Shown: positions 1 through 9,082, numbered from the stretch's first letter. The stretch: DNA of 54,379 bases from Rodentibacter genomosp. 2 (GCA_001999425.1 MLHP01000028.1:1-54379), one strand, 5' to 3'. Notes: a model not told the origin generated them from the letters alone. Numbers and translations: made by a program.

Positions 1-875
1 CACAACCGACGCAACCTAGCCAACCAAATGTTGAATCTTCACAACCAACACAACCTAATCAGCCAAACGTTGAGTCTTCACAACCGACGCAACCTAGTCA
101 GCCAAACGTTGAGTCTTCACAACCAGAAGTAGTAAATCCTGAGGCTACACCACCGGCAACTGAGCCACAAACGGGCGAAAAAAACGACCAAAATGCAAAT
201 GCTACTGAACCACAGCCATCTAATCCAGAACAACCATCAACACCAACAGTGGAACCTACTTACTCAATTGATGAACAAACTGCCGGATTCTTAATTCCTA
301 AAGCAGGTGGTAATGTTAAACAATTATTTGTGAGAGAATCCGGAAATAATTTCAATGTGATTAATGTTGAAGGTAAATCTATCACACTTATACCACCAGG
401 TTTCTTCGGTGGTATAAGCTCAATCAAGGATGCAACAAAATTTCGTTATTCAGGTGGAGGTGAAAATATTCTCTGGGGTCTTATCGCCGATGAAGACTTA
501 CAAAATCAATACTTGTTAGCTTACGGAGTAAACCCGACAAGCAATATGCCGACCTCTGGATCAGCCACTTATGAGGGTAATGGCGCTCATACTTACTCTA
601 TAACAGGTGATGGCACTATTGATACTTTTGTTCCAACAAAAGCTAAACTTACTGCTAACTTCTCAGATAAAACCTTATCAGGTAACTTAACAACTGAGAG
701 TAACAAGGTTATTGATATTTCTGCCAACATCAACGGTAACAAATTCTACGGTACAAGTTCAGCCGGTACTGAAACAGCGGGTGGATTCTACGGTAACAAT
801 GCAAGCGAGCTAGCAGGTAGTTACATCAATACCAAAGAAAGCTACCTTGGTGTGTATGGTGCGAAAAAACAATAA
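1..875 (+). CDS. Slam-dependent surface lipoprotein, 5'-truncated by window edge
   Basis: The open frame enters from before base 1 (first full codon at base 3) and ends at TAA 873-875. The visible part starts with three 13-residue repeats (QPTQPSQPNVESS type), continues as a Pro/Gln/Glu-rich linker to about base 250, and ends in a roughly 200-residue Gly/Ser/Thr-rich beta-barrel-like domain. Its C-terminal GGFYGNNASELAG and LGVYGAKK motifs are the signature of TbpB-like and other Slam exported lipoproteins. The lipobox and start lie outside the window. The next gene is a Slam translocator, which supports surface display of this protein. The ligand (haem, transferrin, factor H or other) cannot be read from this part. 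Family assignment is good; function is open. Confidence 0.8.
   Translation, partial: QPTQPSQPNVESSQPTQPNQPNVESSQPTQPSQPNVESSQPEVVNPEATPPATEPQTGEKNDQNANATEPQPSNPEQPSTPTVEPTYSIDEQTAGFLIPKAGGNVKQLFVRESGNNFNVINVEGKSITLIPPGFFGGISSIKDATKFRYSGGGENILWGLIADEDLQNQYLLAYGVNPTSNMPTSGSATYEGNGAHTYSITGDGTIDTFVPTKAKLTANFSDKTLSGNLTTESNKVIDISANINGNKFYGTSSAGTETAGGFYGNNASELAGSYINTKESYLGVYGAKKQ
3..119 (+). repeat. 39-bp tandem repeat, 3 copies, in surface lipoprotein gene
   Basis: Three consecutive 39-bp units (3-41, 42-80, 81-119) differ at only a few positions and encode 13-residue Pro/Gln units. The array may extend upstream beyond the window. As 39 is a multiple of three, copy-number change would alter linker length without breaking the frame. 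Confidence 0.93.
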
Positions 876-894
876 TTTTCCTCTTTGTTCATTT

Positions 895-924
895 AATAAA
901 GCAAGCCGTTGTGCTTGCTTTATT
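895..924 (+). terminator. Hairpin between surface lipoprotein gene and slam
   Basis: AATAAAGCAAG (895-905) pairs perfectly with CTTGCTTTATT (914-924) around an 8-nt loop. The 3' arm is T-rich and the following bases are TCTATCTTG, so a Rho-independent terminator or attenuator is likely, although the U-tract is short. Confidence 0.6.
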
Positions 925-931
925 TCTATCT

Positions 932-940
932 TGATATAAT
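932..940 (+). promoter_or_regulatory. Extended -10 promoter immediately upstream of slam
   Basis: TGATATAAT at 932-940 is a perfect extended -10 element (TGnTATAAT). The slam start codon begins at 946, five bases after the hexamer, where transcription would be expected to begin. No good -35 is visible; TGCTTG at 912-917 has 17-bp spacing but is weak. Confidence 0.5.
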
Positions 941-945
941 ACAAA

Positions 946-2379
946 ATGAAATTAACAAAAACTTTATTACCTACACTATTGAGCGTAACATGTTCCGCCG
1001 TTGTGCAAGCAGAAATAGCACAACCGAAAAATGACCTAACCAATGATCACATTCAGATCGCAACACCAAAACTTGGCGAACAAACACCAAATGTCGCAAC
1101 AGAAGAAAAATCTACCATTTCAATGACCAAGGAACAACTTGCTCAACATCCGGATTTGATTGTTCGTGGAATGATTCCTGCCGTACTACAAAATAATAGC
1201 GAAGCAGTAGAACTTTTGCTCCCGCTTTACAAAAATTTGCCAAATCAAGATCCCACTTTGTTAACCTGGGCTGAAGCAATTGTCCAGCGTCAACAAGGGG
1301 ATTTTCCACAGGCAGTAAAACGTTATCGTGCTTTATTTAGTGAACATTCCGACATTATCGCTTTACGCTATCAATTAGCCCAAGTACTCTTTTTAAATAA
1401 TGATAACGAAGCAGCAAAAGACCAATTCCAAAAACTGCGTGCGGAAAGAGTCTCTCCGGAAACCATTCAGGTTATCGATCAATATTTATCTGCCTTAAAC
1501 AAACGTAATCAATGGAAAGTAAATGGTGGAATCAGTTATTTAAATGAATCAAACATCAATAATGCTCCCAAAGCCGGCACAAAAATTGGCAACTGGCTTG
1601 CTTGGGAAAGAGAAAGTGCTCAAGGTTTTTCCTATTATTTAAATGCTGAGAAAAAATGGTCTTGGGCGAATAACGTTTTCACAAAATTCCAGTTTGAAGG
1701 GCAAGGAAAATATTTTTGGGATAACAAGAAATATAATGAAATAAATCTTCGGATAGGTGCAGGTTTAGGCTATCAAACCGCACGCTTTGAGAGTTCGCTC
1801 TCTCCCTTTATAGAAAAACGTTGGTATGGCGGTGGATCATCAGGCAGCGAGGCATTAAAACAATATTCCAAAAATTCCGGTATTCGATTAGAAACAAACT
1901 ATTGGCTAAATGAAAAATGGCAAATTTCGACCGCACTTGAATATGGTGAACAACGTTATGACTGGCGGAAACATTTAAATGGTAATAATTATCTTTGGTC
2001 AAATACCCTACTTTATATTCCAAAGAGTGGGCAATATTGGGTTGCAGGTATCGATTATAATCGTGAAAATACCCGTGATCGCGATAATGCTTACCAAAGA
2101 AAAAATATTCGTTTAGGCTGGGGACAAGAATGGGCTTTCGGTATTTCCACCCGATTAAACCTTGCCTATGCAAGGCGAGTATATAAAGACATTGATTTCT
2201 TCCAAATTCGTCAGAAAAATAATGAGTATTTTACTGCACTAACCTTGTGGCATCGTGATTTCTATTTTTGGGGAATGACACCAAAACTAACCTGGACGTA
2301 TCAAAAAATAAAAAGTAACCACCCTTTTTATCGTTATGATAAAAACCGTATTTATTTAGAAATGAGTAAAACATTTTAA
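946..2379 (+). CDS. Surface lipoprotein assembly modifier (Slam) outer-membrane translocator
   Basis: 477 residues. Residues 1-22 are a Sec signal peptide ending in VVQA. The periplasmic part, about residues 60-185, is helical with TPR-like repeats (PLLPLYKNLPN-, GDFPQAVKRYRALF-type). From about residue 190 to the end lies an alternating aromatic beta-barrel that finishes in Phe, the usual outer-membrane barrel terminus. This is the Slam (DUF560) architecture. Slam proteins move lipoproteins with a TbpB-like barrel to the cell surface, and the upstream gene encodes such a substrate. No Shine-Dalgarno is seen before ATG 946. Only 15 bp separate it from yhdT. Confidence 0.9.
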   Translation: MKLTKTLLPTLLSVTCSAVVQAEIAQPKNDLTNDHIQIATPKLGEQTPNVATEEKSTISMTKEQLAQHPDLIVRGMIPAVLQNNSEAVELLLPLYKNLPNQDPTLLTWAEAIVQRQQGDFPQAVKRYRALFSEHSDIIALRYQLAQVLFLNNDNEAAKDQFQKLRAERVSPETIQVIDQYLSALNKRNQWKVNGGISYLNESNINNAPKAGTKIGNWLAWERESAQGFSYYLNAEKKWSWANNVFTKFQFEGQGKYFWDNKKYNEINLRIGAGLGYQTARFESSLSPFIEKRWYGGGSSGSEALKQYSKNSGIRLETNYWLNEKWQISTALEYGEQRYDWRKHLNGNNYLWSNTLLYIPKSGQYWVAGIDYNRENTRDRDNAYQRKNIRLGWGQEWAFGISTRLNLAYARRVYKDIDFFQIRQKNNEYFTALTLWHRDFYFWGMTPKLTWTYQKIKSNHPFYRYDKNRIYLEMSKTF

Positions 2380-2394
2380 CTAAGGATACACAAT

Positions 2395-2652
2395 ATGACA
2401 CTCACACAACGATACAAACAAGCCGCTAAGGAAGCGAGATGGGCATTAGGGCTCAGCTTCTTATATGTGATCGGTTGGTGTTTATGCGCTTACTTACCAA
2501 AAGAAACTTTAGGTCCAATCGGTTTCCCCCTTTGGTTTGAGCTTTCCTGCATCTATTTACCGATTTTGTTTATCGTTGTCGGCTATTGGGTCATCAAAAT
2601 TGTCTATCTGGATATTTCCTTAGAAATCAAAGATAAGGGCGATAAGCAATGA
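2395..2652 (+). CDS. yhdT: YhdT family small membrane protein
   Basis: 85 residues with two hydrophobic segments (about 17-36 and 46-72) and a charged C-terminus. The sequence and its position directly before panF match YhdT (DUF997), an inner-membrane protein of unknown role. It overlaps panF by 4 nt (ATGA), so translation is probably coupled. A TAAGGA element precedes the start. It may be an accessory subunit of the pantothenate symporter, but this is inference from gene order only. Confidence 0.85.
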   Translation: MTLTQRYKQAAKEARWALGLSFLYVIGWCLCAYLPKETLGPIGFPLWFELSCIYLPILFIVVGYWVIKIVYLDISLEIKDKGDKQ

Positions 2653-4106
2653 ATCTCGGCATCATTCTTCCTTTAATCATCTATCTCACTTTTGTATTTG
2701 GGGCGGCGATCTATGCTTATGTGAAGCGAACAAAAGGCGATTTTTTAACAGAATATTATGTCGGAAATCGCTCAATGACAGGTTTTGTGCTTGCCATGAC
2801 CACTGCCTCTACCTATGCCAGCGCCAGTTCTTTTGTCGGGGGGCCGGGAGCTGCCTATAAATATGGGTTGGGTTGGGTATTGCTAGCCATGATCCAAGTG
2901 CCTGCCGTATGGCTTGCTTTGGGCGTATTAGGCAAAAAATTTGCTCTCCTTTCAAGAGAAACGAACGCCCTCACCATCAATGATCTTTTCTTGTATCGCT
3001 ACAAAAATAAATACCTTGTTTGGGTTTCAAGTCTTGCCTTATTACTCGCTTTTTTTGCGGCGATGACCGTGCAATTTATCGGTGGTGCACGATTACTTGA
3101 AACGACCATTGGAATTTCTTACACGCAGGCGCTTTTACTTTTCGCCTTCACCGTGGGGATTTATACGTTTATCGGCGGCTTCCGTGCCGTGGTGCTGACT
3201 GATACCATTCAAGGCACCGTGATGATTATCGGTACGGTGATTTTACTAGGCTGTACCATTTATGCTCTTGGTGGCGTGGAAAGTGCGGTCAATAAATTAA
3301 CCGAAATTGATCCTGCCTTAGTCAGCCCTTATGGACCGAACGATATGCTCGGTTTTCAATTTATGGCTTCATTTTGGGTGCTCGTCTGTTTTGGTGTGGT
3401 AGGGCTACCACACACAGCGGTGCGTTGTATGGCATTTAAAGACAGTAAAGCTCTGCACCGAGGGATGTTGATCGGCACCATTGTGCTTTCTTTAATTATG
3501 TTCGGAATGCACTTATCCGGTGCATTAGGGCGTGCGATTATCCCTAATTTAACCATTGCGGATCAGGTGATCCCCACCCTCATGTTGCAGGTTCTTCCAC
3601 CTATTGTGGCAGGGATTTTCTTAGCCGCCCCGATGTCTGCCATAATGTCCACCATTGATGCACAGCTGATTCAATCATCATCAATTTTTGTCAAAGATTT
3701 ATATCTTTCTGCCAAGCCAAATGCGGCTAAAAATGAGAAAAAAATCAGCTATTTTTCTTCCATTATTACGCTGATTTTAACCGCACTTTTAATCCTTGCT
3801 GCTCTTAATCCGCCAGATATGATTATTTGGCTGAACTTGTTCGCTTTTGGTGGATTGGAAGCCGCCTTTTTATGGGTTATCGTGTTGGGTATTTATTGGG
3901 ATAAAGCCAATGCGTACGGCGCATTAAGCTCGATGATTGTCGGCTTGGGCAGTTATATTTTGCTGACGCAACTGAGTATGAAACTGCTTGGATTTCATCA
4001 AATCGTTCCAGCATTAATATTCGGTTTAATCGCATTCTTAGTAGGGAATAAATGGGGAGAAAGTCGCCCAGTGAAAACAAGTGAAAAATTATTCATAAAT
4101 CACTAA
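2649..4106 (+). CDS. panF: Sodium/pantothenate symporter PanF
   Basis: 485 residues, a sodium:solute symporter family protein with about 13 hydrophobic segments. The TTASTYASASSFVGGPGAAY stretch near residue 55 and GGFRAVVLTDTIQG near residue 180 are typical of the PanF branch. It imports pantothenate (vitamin B5) with Na+ for CoA synthesis. It is translationally coupled to yhdT. The pathway enzyme coaD lies 45 kb away in this window. Length matches E. coli PanF. Confidence 0.93.
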   Translation: MNLGIILPLIIYLTFVFGAAIYAYVKRTKGDFLTEYYVGNRSMTGFVLAMTTASTYASASSFVGGPGAAYKYGLGWVLLAMIQVPAVWLALGVLGKKFALLSRETNALTINDLFLYRYKNKYLVWVSSLALLLAFFAAMTVQFIGGARLLETTIGISYTQALLLFAFTVGIYTFIGGFRAVVLTDTIQGTVMIIGTVILLGCTIYALGGVESAVNKLTEIDPALVSPYGPNDMLGFQFMASFWVLVCFGVVGLPHTAVRCMAFKDSKALHRGMLIGTIVLSLIMFGMHLSGALGRAIIPNLTIADQVIPTLMLQVLPPIVAGIFLAAPMSAIMSTIDAQLIQSSSIFVKDLYLSAKPNAAKNEKKISYFSSIITLILTALLILAALNPPDMIIWLNLFAFGGLEAAFLWVIVLGIYWDKANAYGALSSMIVGLGSYILLTQLSMKLLGFHQIVPALIFGLIAFLVGNKWGESRPVKTSEKLFINH

Positions 4107-4131
4107 AGTGATTTATCCACTCCTTTGGAGC

Positions 4132-4167
4132 CGTTGGCAAAGCCAACGTTCAAAAAACTTGTTTTTT
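4132..4167 (+). terminator. Hairpins downstream of panF
   Basis: CGTTGGC (4132-4138) pairs with GCCAACG (4142-4148) around AAA. It is followed by AAAAAACTTGTTTTTT (4152-4167), which can itself fold and gives a U-tract. An uptake signal (ACCGCACTT, 4171-4179) follows. Confidence 0.5.
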
Positions 4168-4198
4168 GTGACCGCACTTGAAAAATAACGGAATGTCT

Positions 4199-5071
4199 AT
4201 GATCTACCAAATTATCGCTCTGCTCCTTTGGAGCAGTTCATTAATCGCCGCAAAATTCACCTATTCAATGATGGATCCTGTGCTTGTTGTTCAAGTGCGG
4301 TTAATTATTGCGATGATTTTCGTGTTCCCCCTCTTTTTACACCGTTGGAAAAAAATTGACAAGCCCATGCGTAAGCAGCTTTGGTGGCTTGCCTTCTTTA
4401 ACTATACTGCCGTTTTCTTACTGCAATTTATCGGTTTAAAATATACCTCTGCTGCCAGTGCCGTCACAATGATTGGACTTGAACCACTACTGGTCGTGTT
4501 TGTCGGTCATTTCTTTTTTAAAGACCAAGCCAAATGGTTCCATTGGTTATTTGGTGCCATTGCATTTTTAGGCGTTGCCGTGATGATCAATGGCGGACAG
4601 CACAATGAAGGGATCAATGAAATTAGCTTATTCGGTTGCTTATTAGTACTCAGCGCCGGGGTCATTTTTGCCAGTGTATTACGTTGGACACGCACCGTAG
4701 TAGCAAAAGTCTCCACCCAAGCCTACACGGCAGTCAGTATTGTATTAGGGACGCTTACCACAATCCCTTTCACACTGATGCTGACAGAAAGTTGGGAAAT
4801 TAATTTGAACGGTTACGGTATCGCCGGCTTATTTTATCTCGCCATCGGTTGTAGTTGGCTTGCTTATTGGCTGTGGAATAAAGGGTTAAACAGTGTGGAT
4901 GCCAATCTTTCCGGCATTTTAGTTTCCCTTGAACCCTTATTCGGCATTTTATTTGCTGTTCTGTTACTTGGGGAAACCCTCTCATTTTCGACCGCACTTG
5001 GCATCACTCTTATTATGTTTGCCACTCTTGGTTCAACGTTACTACCGAAATTTTTGAAAAAATCGGTATAA
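4199..5071 (+). CDS. DMT superfamily (EamA) transporter, HI_0878-like
   Basis: 290 residues from ATG 4199, preceded at a 6-nt gap by GGA (4190-4192). An upstream in-frame TTG at 4178 lies inside an uptake signal, and ATG 4193 abuts the GGA, so both are poorer starts. Ten hydrophobic segments form two EamA halves (about 1-135 and 145-285). The N-terminus MIYQIIALLLWSSSLIAAK resembles the uncharacterised H. influenzae transporter HI_0878. It is probably an inner-membrane metabolite exporter of unknown substrate. It lies 34 bp upstream of prmA and may share its transcript. Confidence 0.85.
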   Translation: MIYQIIALLLWSSSLIAAKFTYSMMDPVLVVQVRLIIAMIFVFPLFLHRWKKIDKPMRKQLWWLAFFNYTAVFLLQFIGLKYTSAASAVTMIGLEPLLVVFVGHFFFKDQAKWFHWLFGAIAFLGVAVMINGGQHNEGINEISLFGCLLVLSAGVIFASVLRWTRTVVAKVSTQAYTAVSIVLGTLTTIPFTLMLTESWEINLNGYGIAGLFYLAIGCSWLAYWLWNKGLNSVDANLSGILVSLEPLFGILFAVLLLGETLSFSTALGITLIMFATLGSTLLPKFLKKSV

Positions 5072-5104
5072 TGTACTCTATTTTTGTAGCATTAAGGAAA
5101 ACAC

Positions 5105-5992
5105 ATGGCTTGGATTCAAATTCGTCTGAATAGTACAAACGAAAAAGCAGAAAAAATGAGCGATTTTCTAGAAGAAATCGGTGCCGTTTCCGTGACTTTT
5201 ATGGATAGCCAAGATACACCGATTTTTGAGCCGCTACCCGGTGAAACCCGACTTTGGGGTAATACGGATGTCATGGCATTATTTGATGCGGAAACCGACA
5301 TGACAAAAATTGTCGATTTACTTCATCAAGCGGAACATTTGGACGAGAATACCGCTTATAAAATTGAACAAATTGAAGACAAAGATTGGGAACGGGAATG
5401 GATGGATAATTTTCATCCAATGCAATTTGGCAAACGTTTATGGATTTGCCCAAGCTGGCGTGAGATTCCTGATGAAAATGCCGTCAATGTCATGCTAGAT
5501 CCCGGATTAGCATTCGGCACCGGTACACACCCAACAACTGCACTTTGTTTGGAATGGCTGGACGGTCTAGATTTGAAAGGCAAAACCGTGATTGATTTCG
5601 GTTGCGGCTCCGGCATTTTAGCTATTGCGGCGCTAAAACTTGGTGCAAAAAGTGCGGTCGGTATTGACATCGATCCACAAGCTATTCTTGCCAGCCGTAA
5701 TAATGCGGAACAAAATGGCGTAGCGGATCGTTTACAACTCTTTTTATCCGACGAAAAACCGGTGGATCTAAAAGCGGATATTGTCGTTGCCAATATTCTT
5801 GCTGGTCCGTTAAAAGAGCTTTATCCAGTGATTAGTCAGCTCGTAAAAGAAAACGGTGAACTTGGTTTATCCGGTATTTTAGAAACGCAAGCCCAATCCG
5901 TATGCGAAACCTACGCCCAAACCTTTACTTTAGATCCTGTGGCAGTGCGTGAAGAATGGTGTCGCATTACAGGCAAGCTAAAAATAGTTTAA
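5105..5992 (+). CDS. prmA: Ribosomal protein L11 methyltransferase
   Basis: 295 residues, full length for PrmA. An N-terminal substrate-recognition domain (about 1-115) is followed by a class I SAM methyltransferase domain with motif [19 protein letters not shown] (about 163-180) and post-[10 protein letters not shown]. The family-typical [15 protein letters not shown] loop precedes motif I. It trimethylates amino groups of ribosomal protein L11. AAGGAAA lies just before ATG 5105. It sits upstream of dusB-fis, a common gammaproteobacterial order. Two uptake-signal copies lie in or near the gene. Confidence 0.95.
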   Translation: MAWIQIRLNSTNEKAEKMSDFLEEIGAVSVTFMDSQDTPIFEPLPGETRLWGNTDVMALFDAETDMTKIVDLLHQAEHLDENTAYKIEQIEDKDWEREWMDNFHPMQFGKRLWICPSWREIPDENAVNVMLDPGLAFGTGTHPTTALCLEWLDGLDLKGKTVIDFGCGSGILAIAALKLGAKSAVGIDIDPQAILASRNNAEQNGVADRLQLFLSDEKPVDLKADIVVANILAGPLKELYPVISQLVKENGELGLSGILETQAQSVCETYAQTFTLDPVAVREEWCRITGKLKIV

Positions 5993-6040
5993 TTTCTTGT
6001 TGTCAATCAAAAAAAGTGTATTTTTTGAACAAAATTCGCC

Positions 6041-6068
6041 TTGCAAATAAATGCAAAATGCGTATCAT
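6041..6068 (+). promoter_or_regulatory. Probable dusB-fis promoter
   Basis: TTGCAA (6041-6046) and TATCAT (6063-6068) are spaced 16 bp apart, followed by a GC-rich discriminator (AGCACGCC). A GC-rich discriminator is what a growth-rate and ppGpp-controlled fis promoter should have. The call rests on sequence match only. Confidence 0.55.
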
Positions 6069-6138
6069 AGCACGCCTTGTCGATTATAGCTCTGTTCGAT
6101 AATAATAGGATTTAGGCTTTTGAGGTGGTAAAGGTAAA

Positions 6139-7119
6139 ATGCAAATCGGTTCATACCAATTAAAAAACCGTGTTTTACTTGCGCCCATGGCAGGCATTAC
6201 CGATAAACCTTTTCGTCGCCTGTGTGCTCATTACGGTGCTGGTTTGACCTTTTCAGAAATGATGTCCACGAATCCACAAGTTTGGCATACTGAAAAATCG
6301 AAACTGCGTTTGGCACATAGTGACGATCTGGGGATTAACGCCGTGCAGATTGCGGGTTCCGATCCGCTGGAAATGGCAAAAGCTGCTGCCGTAAACGTGG
6401 AATACGGTGCAGAAATTATTGATATCAATATGGGATGCCCCGCCAAAAAAGTCAATCGTAAACTGGCAGGTTCCGCTTTGTTACAGTTTCCCGAACTGGT
6501 AGAGAAAATTCTACGGGAAGTGGTCAGTGCAGTTGATGTGCCGGTCACTTTAAAAATTCGCACAGGCTGGGATAAATCCAATCGAAATTGCGTACAAATC
6601 GGCAAAATTGCCGAACAATCCGGTGTTCAGGCTTTAACCATTCATGGGCGAACGCGAGAATGCCTTTTTGAAGGGGAAGCCGAATACGACAATATTCGCT
6701 CGGTTAAACAAACTATTTCTATTCCTGTAATTGCGAATGGAGATATTGATTCCGCCGCGAAAGCAAAAGCAGTACTTGATTATACGGGTGCTGATGCAAT
6801 TATGATCGGTCGTGCCGCACTAGGTAATCCGTGGCTATTCCAAGCTGTAGATAGTCTAATTGAGCAGGATTCGATAGTACAAACACCGAGTTTAAGTGAA
6901 AAGTGCGGTCAAATTTTGTGTCATATTCAAGAATTACATCAATTCTATGGCGAACAAAAAGGTTATCGCATTGCACGTAAACATGTGGCTTGGTATTTAC
7001 AGGGAATTCAACCTGATTCCGTTTTTAGACAGGCTTTTAACACAATTAATGACGCCAAAGAGCAACTTATTGTGTTGGAAGATTTTTTAAATTCAATTTT
7101 GGATAAAGAAAAATGTTAG
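6139..7119 (+). CDS. dusB: tRNA-dihydrouridine synthase B
   Basis: 326 residues. A TIM-barrel FMN domain starts with [15 protein letters not shown] (about residue 14). The catalytic Cys lies in NMGCPAKKV (about 98-106), and the FMN-phosphate motif [16 protein letters not shown] is near 216-231. Reduces uridine in the tRNA D-loop. It overlaps fis by 7 nt, the standard dusB-fis arrangement, so fis translation is probably coupled. Ribosome-binding site AGGTGG/AAAGG precedes ATG 6139. Confidence 0.95.
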   Translation: MQIGSYQLKNRVLLAPMAGITDKPFRRLCAHYGAGLTFSEMMSTNPQVWHTEKSKLRLAHSDDLGINAVQIAGSDPLEMAKAAAVNVEYGAEIIDINMGCPAKKVNRKLAGSALLQFPELVEKILREVVSAVDVPVTLKIRTGWDKSNRNCVQIGKIAEQSGVQALTIHGRTRECLFEGEAEYDNIRSVKQTISIPVIANGDIDSAAKAKAVLDYTGADAIMIGRAALGNPWLFQAVDSLIEQDSIVQTPSLSEKCGQILCHIQELHQFYGEQKGYRIARKHVAWYLQGIQPDSVFRQAFNTINDAKEQLIVLEDFLNSILDKEKC

Positions 7120-7412
7120 AACAACAACGTAATCCATCTGAAGCATTAACCGTTTCAGTTTTAAACTCTCAATCACAGGTAACCAATAAACCATTACGTG
7201 ATTCTGTCAAACAAGCATTGCGCAATTATTTATCACAATTAGATGGTCAAGATGTGAATGATCTTTACGAATTAGTATTAGCGGAAGTTGAACACCCTAT
7301 GTTAGATATGGTTATGCAATATACTCGTGGTAACCAAACCCGTGCAGCCAATATGCTTGGTATCAACCGTGGTACTCTACGTAAAAAATTAAAAAAATAC
7401 GGTATGGGTTAA
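7113..7412 (+). CDS. fis: DNA-binding protein Fis
   Basis: 99 residues, exactly the usual size. The C-terminal helix-turn-helix [18 protein letters not shown] (about residues 75-92) is almost invariant in Fis. The N-terminal half carries the dimerisation helices. Fis is a nucleoid protein that bends DNA, activates rRNA/tRNA promoters and assists inversion and Mu-type regulation. It is second in the dusB-fis operon and ends at a strong terminator. A decayed Mu-like phage control region lies 1.5 kb downstream. Confidence 0.97.
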   Translation: MLEQQRNPSEALTVSVLNSQSQVTNKPLRDSVKQALRNYLSQLDGQDVNDLYELVLAEVEHPMLDMVMQYTRGNQTRAANMLGINRGTLRKKLKKYGMG

Positions 7413-7435
7413 TCTTTAATATCTTAGGTTAAAAA

Positions 7436-7466
7436 AGAAAAGACGAACAGATGTTCGTCTTTTTTA
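7436..7466. terminator. fis terminator, likely bidirectional
   Basis: GACGAAC (7442-7448), loop AGAT, GTTCGTC (7453-7459), then TTTTTTATT; an A-run precedes it on the other side. It can stop both fis and the convergent autotransporter pseudogene. Confidence 0.85.
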
Positions 7467-7485
7467 TTGCTAACTAAAAACTAGA

Positions 7486-8759
7486 CTACCATTGATAGCC
7501 AGCACCAACAGAACCACCTAGATCACCTTGGCTGTTAGCATTACCTTGAAATTTCAAGATAAGTTTACCGTTATCACTTGCACGTGAGTAACCTACGGCA
7601 AAGGCATTTTCACCTTTGAAAGTACCTGCAGAGGCGGCAACCATTGATTTACCCGGTAGGTAAACTTGTGGAAGCCCCGCTGCTGCGTTAGCACTGGCAA
7701 TACCACTTCAAGCTTCTTTGCTCACTTTGTTAATACGGTTGTTAACATCACCAAATGATTGTTTCAATTGAGAAACATTCACTGCATCAGTGTCAGCCGT
7801 ACCTGCTTTCACGTTTGTGATCTTATTACCATCAACATTGACATCACCACCTTTAATGGTTGTGCCGCCATTTTCATTCAAGGTTACACTTGAGTTGCCA
7901 TTTGAAATACTACGTACTTTGACCATCTGCTTTCACATTGATGTTGCCTGCCGCAGAGTTGAAGTTTGCCGAAATCGTTTTATTAACATCTTCGCCGCCC
8001 ACTTTAACCACAGTGTTTAACTTATGACGGTTTAATGTATCTTCATTGTTACCTGTGAAGATTAACCCATCTGCCTGAGCATTTTTACCATCTACGCCAT
8101 CTTTTACAGCTTTAGCGTCAAAGGTATAAGTTACATTACCATCAGAACCAACAGTTTGATTAATAGTTAACCCTTCATCTACAGTGAAATTAACGGCTTT
8201 CCCCGGATTAATTAATGTATTCTTTGCTGTTGTACCTGTTTTTAGATTACCACCAGCATTAGTGTGCCAACCTGAATTATTGATAGCATTAATCACATCA
8301 CCTGCAGTAACCGCTTGATTAAGATTAGTTGCATTATTGGTAATATTATTCCCTAAACCAACGGTACCATTACCGTTTGCACTAATTGGAGTATTATCCG
8401 TCATAATGCGTAAAGAAGCACTGGGAGGTGTCTCCAAAACCATAAATTCTAATCGTGTTAAACCGGATGAAGTAACCTCAAGTACTGTACTTAAGTTAAT
8501 AGTAGAAAAGCCTCCGAGATCAATCGTATCGTCCGCCTGTGTATCAGCCGTCCCCAGTATCATCTCCAAATCTATTGACCTCTGCTAATGCTGAGACACC
8601 AATTACGGTAGCCCCTGCCGTGATAAACGAGACGGAAAAAACTGAAATTTTCTTTTCTGTTTTCGATTTTGTTTTGCCTGTTGCTTTCGTTAATTCAGGC
8701 TTCTCCAGCCAAGATTGGGTCACCCTGTTCTCAACCATTCTACTAAATATATTACTCAT
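7486..8759 (-). pseudogene. Trimeric autotransporter adhesin (YadA/Hia type), frameshifted and interrupted
   Basis: From ATG 8759 (after AAGGATAAC) the N-terminus has an extended signal region (MSNIFSRMVENRVTQSWLEKPEL-like) and a hydrophobic core ending in SALA. The frame is lost near 8545-8570 and resumes in another frame to about 7910. There it shifts again near 7920 and continues through the neck (ITNVKAGTADTDAVNVSQLKQ), with an in-frame TGA at about 7706-7708. The YadA anchor beyond it is intact (GLPQVYLPGKSMVAASAGTF, then GGSVGAGYQW, TAG 7486-7488). Trimeric autotransporters present adhesins. The passenger, about 270 residues, is short. Two frameshifts plus one nonsense codon make it almost certainly dead. 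Confidence 0.9.
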
Positions 8760-8908
8760 TTAAGTTATCCTTATTATTTGTTTTAGGTAGTCTAAACAAA
8801 ATAGCCCCTCTTTCCATTCAAAACAATAAAATGAAAATTTCTGCAATTTTTATAGCCCGCTCAATTAGGGAATAGAAAATCAATTATCCATAATAGCTCC
8901 TTACTAAA

Positions 8909-9082
8909 TTAATAACGAGACGGCCAAATCTCTTGAGGGGAAACACCTATAAATCCCCCTTGGATACTTTCTATCTAATGCATTTCCCAATGTTCTAGGA
9001 GGCAATCCTGCGTCAATAGAAAGCTGTGTGATAAAGTTCCACCTTTTTCTCGAATAGCGGTAATAATGAAAGCACGATGCAT
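8909..9082 (-). pseudogene. Ner-like (Nlp family) phage regulator, decayed
   Basis: Read on minus from ATG 9082, preceded by AAGGAG (9093-9098), the sequence gives MHRAFIITAIREKGGTLS. After an apparent 2-bp CA duplication it gives LSIDAGLPPRTLGNALDRKYP, then after a second lesion GVSPQEIWPSRY and TAA (8909-8911). The helix-turn-helix and the terminal EIWPSRY are hallmarks of Ner/Nlp proteins of Mu-like phages, which repress early promoters. A short deletion probably removed the KGEQIIA-type segment. At 8889-8902 an AAGGAG-spacer-ATG follows, as if the next phage gene (transposase A) once started there and was lost. Confidence 0.75.

Noticed and set aside
3-119. Tandem repeat as a CRISPR array
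   Set aside because: Units are contiguous with no spacers, and they keep an open reading frame of Pro/Gln repeats.
4178-4198. Longer start (TTG 4178) for the DMT transporter
   Set aside because: The TTG is part of an uptake signal and has no ribosome-binding site; ATG 4199 has GGA at good spacing and matches the family N-terminus.
8545-8759. Short N-terminal autotransporter fragment as an independent small gene
   Set aside because: Signal region and frame-shifted continuation belong together with the anchor downstream, so it is one broken gene.
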